A stretch of 13,556 nt of DNA from Gammaproteobacteria bacterium (GTDB taxonomy: Bacteria > Pseudomonadota > Gammaproteobacteria > Chromatiales > Chromatiaceae). Position 1 is the first letter of the stretch. The number at the start of each line of letters is the position of its first letter. The position numbers were made by a program, and so were the translations under genes. The stretch covers positions 1-13,556 of the forward strand of contig JABDQZ010000366.1 in NCBI GenBank assembly GCA_013041975.1, read 5' to 3'. Positions 13,556-13,556 of the stretch are shown here, one piece after another. Below the pieces are notes generated by a model. It was not told the DNA's origin. It saw nothing but the letters and a program-made list of their open reading frames with translations, and ran no database searches.

Positions 13556-13556
13556 T

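Noticed and set aside
1..13556. CRISPR array, insertion sequence, prophage or defence island
   Set aside because: No spaced direct repeats, transposase, integrase or terminal inverted repeats. Nearly all of the window is filled by ordinary chromosomal genes.

Overview
The window suggests a flagellated gammaproteobacterium of moderate GC content. The gene order fliA-cheY-cheZ-cheA-cheB-motC-motD-parC-parP-cheW-DUF2802 is the layout known from Pseudomonas, Vibrio and Shewanella relatives with a polar flagellum and polar chemosensory arrays. The genus cannot be fixed from the sequence alone.

Positions 1-9290 form one co-directional (+) chemotaxis and motility block. It opens with the 3' part of the sigma-28 gene fliA. 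A near-consensus sigma-28 promoter (545-571) follows and drives cheY, cheZ (phosphatase), cheA (kinase) and cheB (methylesterase). Next come the second stator pair motC/motD, the array-positioning pair parC (ParA-like ATPase) and parP (CheW-like), and the coupling protein cheW. A previously unlisted 57-codon basic small ORF (8733-8906) and a membrane-anchored DUF2802 protein close the block. Many junctions are tight (cheB/motC 1 nt apart, motD/parC 1-nt overlap, parC/parP 17-nt overlap, small ORF/DUF2802 directly abutting), which suggests translational coupling. CheA has no recognisable folded P2 domain. In its place is a Pro/Ala/Lys-rich linker with two near-identical acidic LL motifs and one degenerate copy. 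The same pattern occurs at the CheZ C-terminus, which in the family is the CheY-binding peptide, and near the ParP N-terminus.

Positions 9386-11964 (+) hold an MscS mechanosensitive channel and an AsmA-like envelope protein that appears to lack the usual C-terminal part. It ends 3 nt from the stop of a convergent SAM-dependent methyltransferase (11968-12801, -). A divergent 94-bp region separates the methyltransferase from a YbaK/ProX-type aminoacyl-tRNA deacylase-like gene (12896-13366, +). The window ends with a complete tRNA-Ser(GGA) (13468-13555), preceded by a sigma-70-like promoter with a GC-rich discriminator.

There is no CRISPR array, insertion sequence or gene-free stretch longer than about 115 bp. 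The most unusual points are the repeated CheZ-tail-like motifs in the CheA linker, the small ORF behind cheW, and the truncated AsmA gene.
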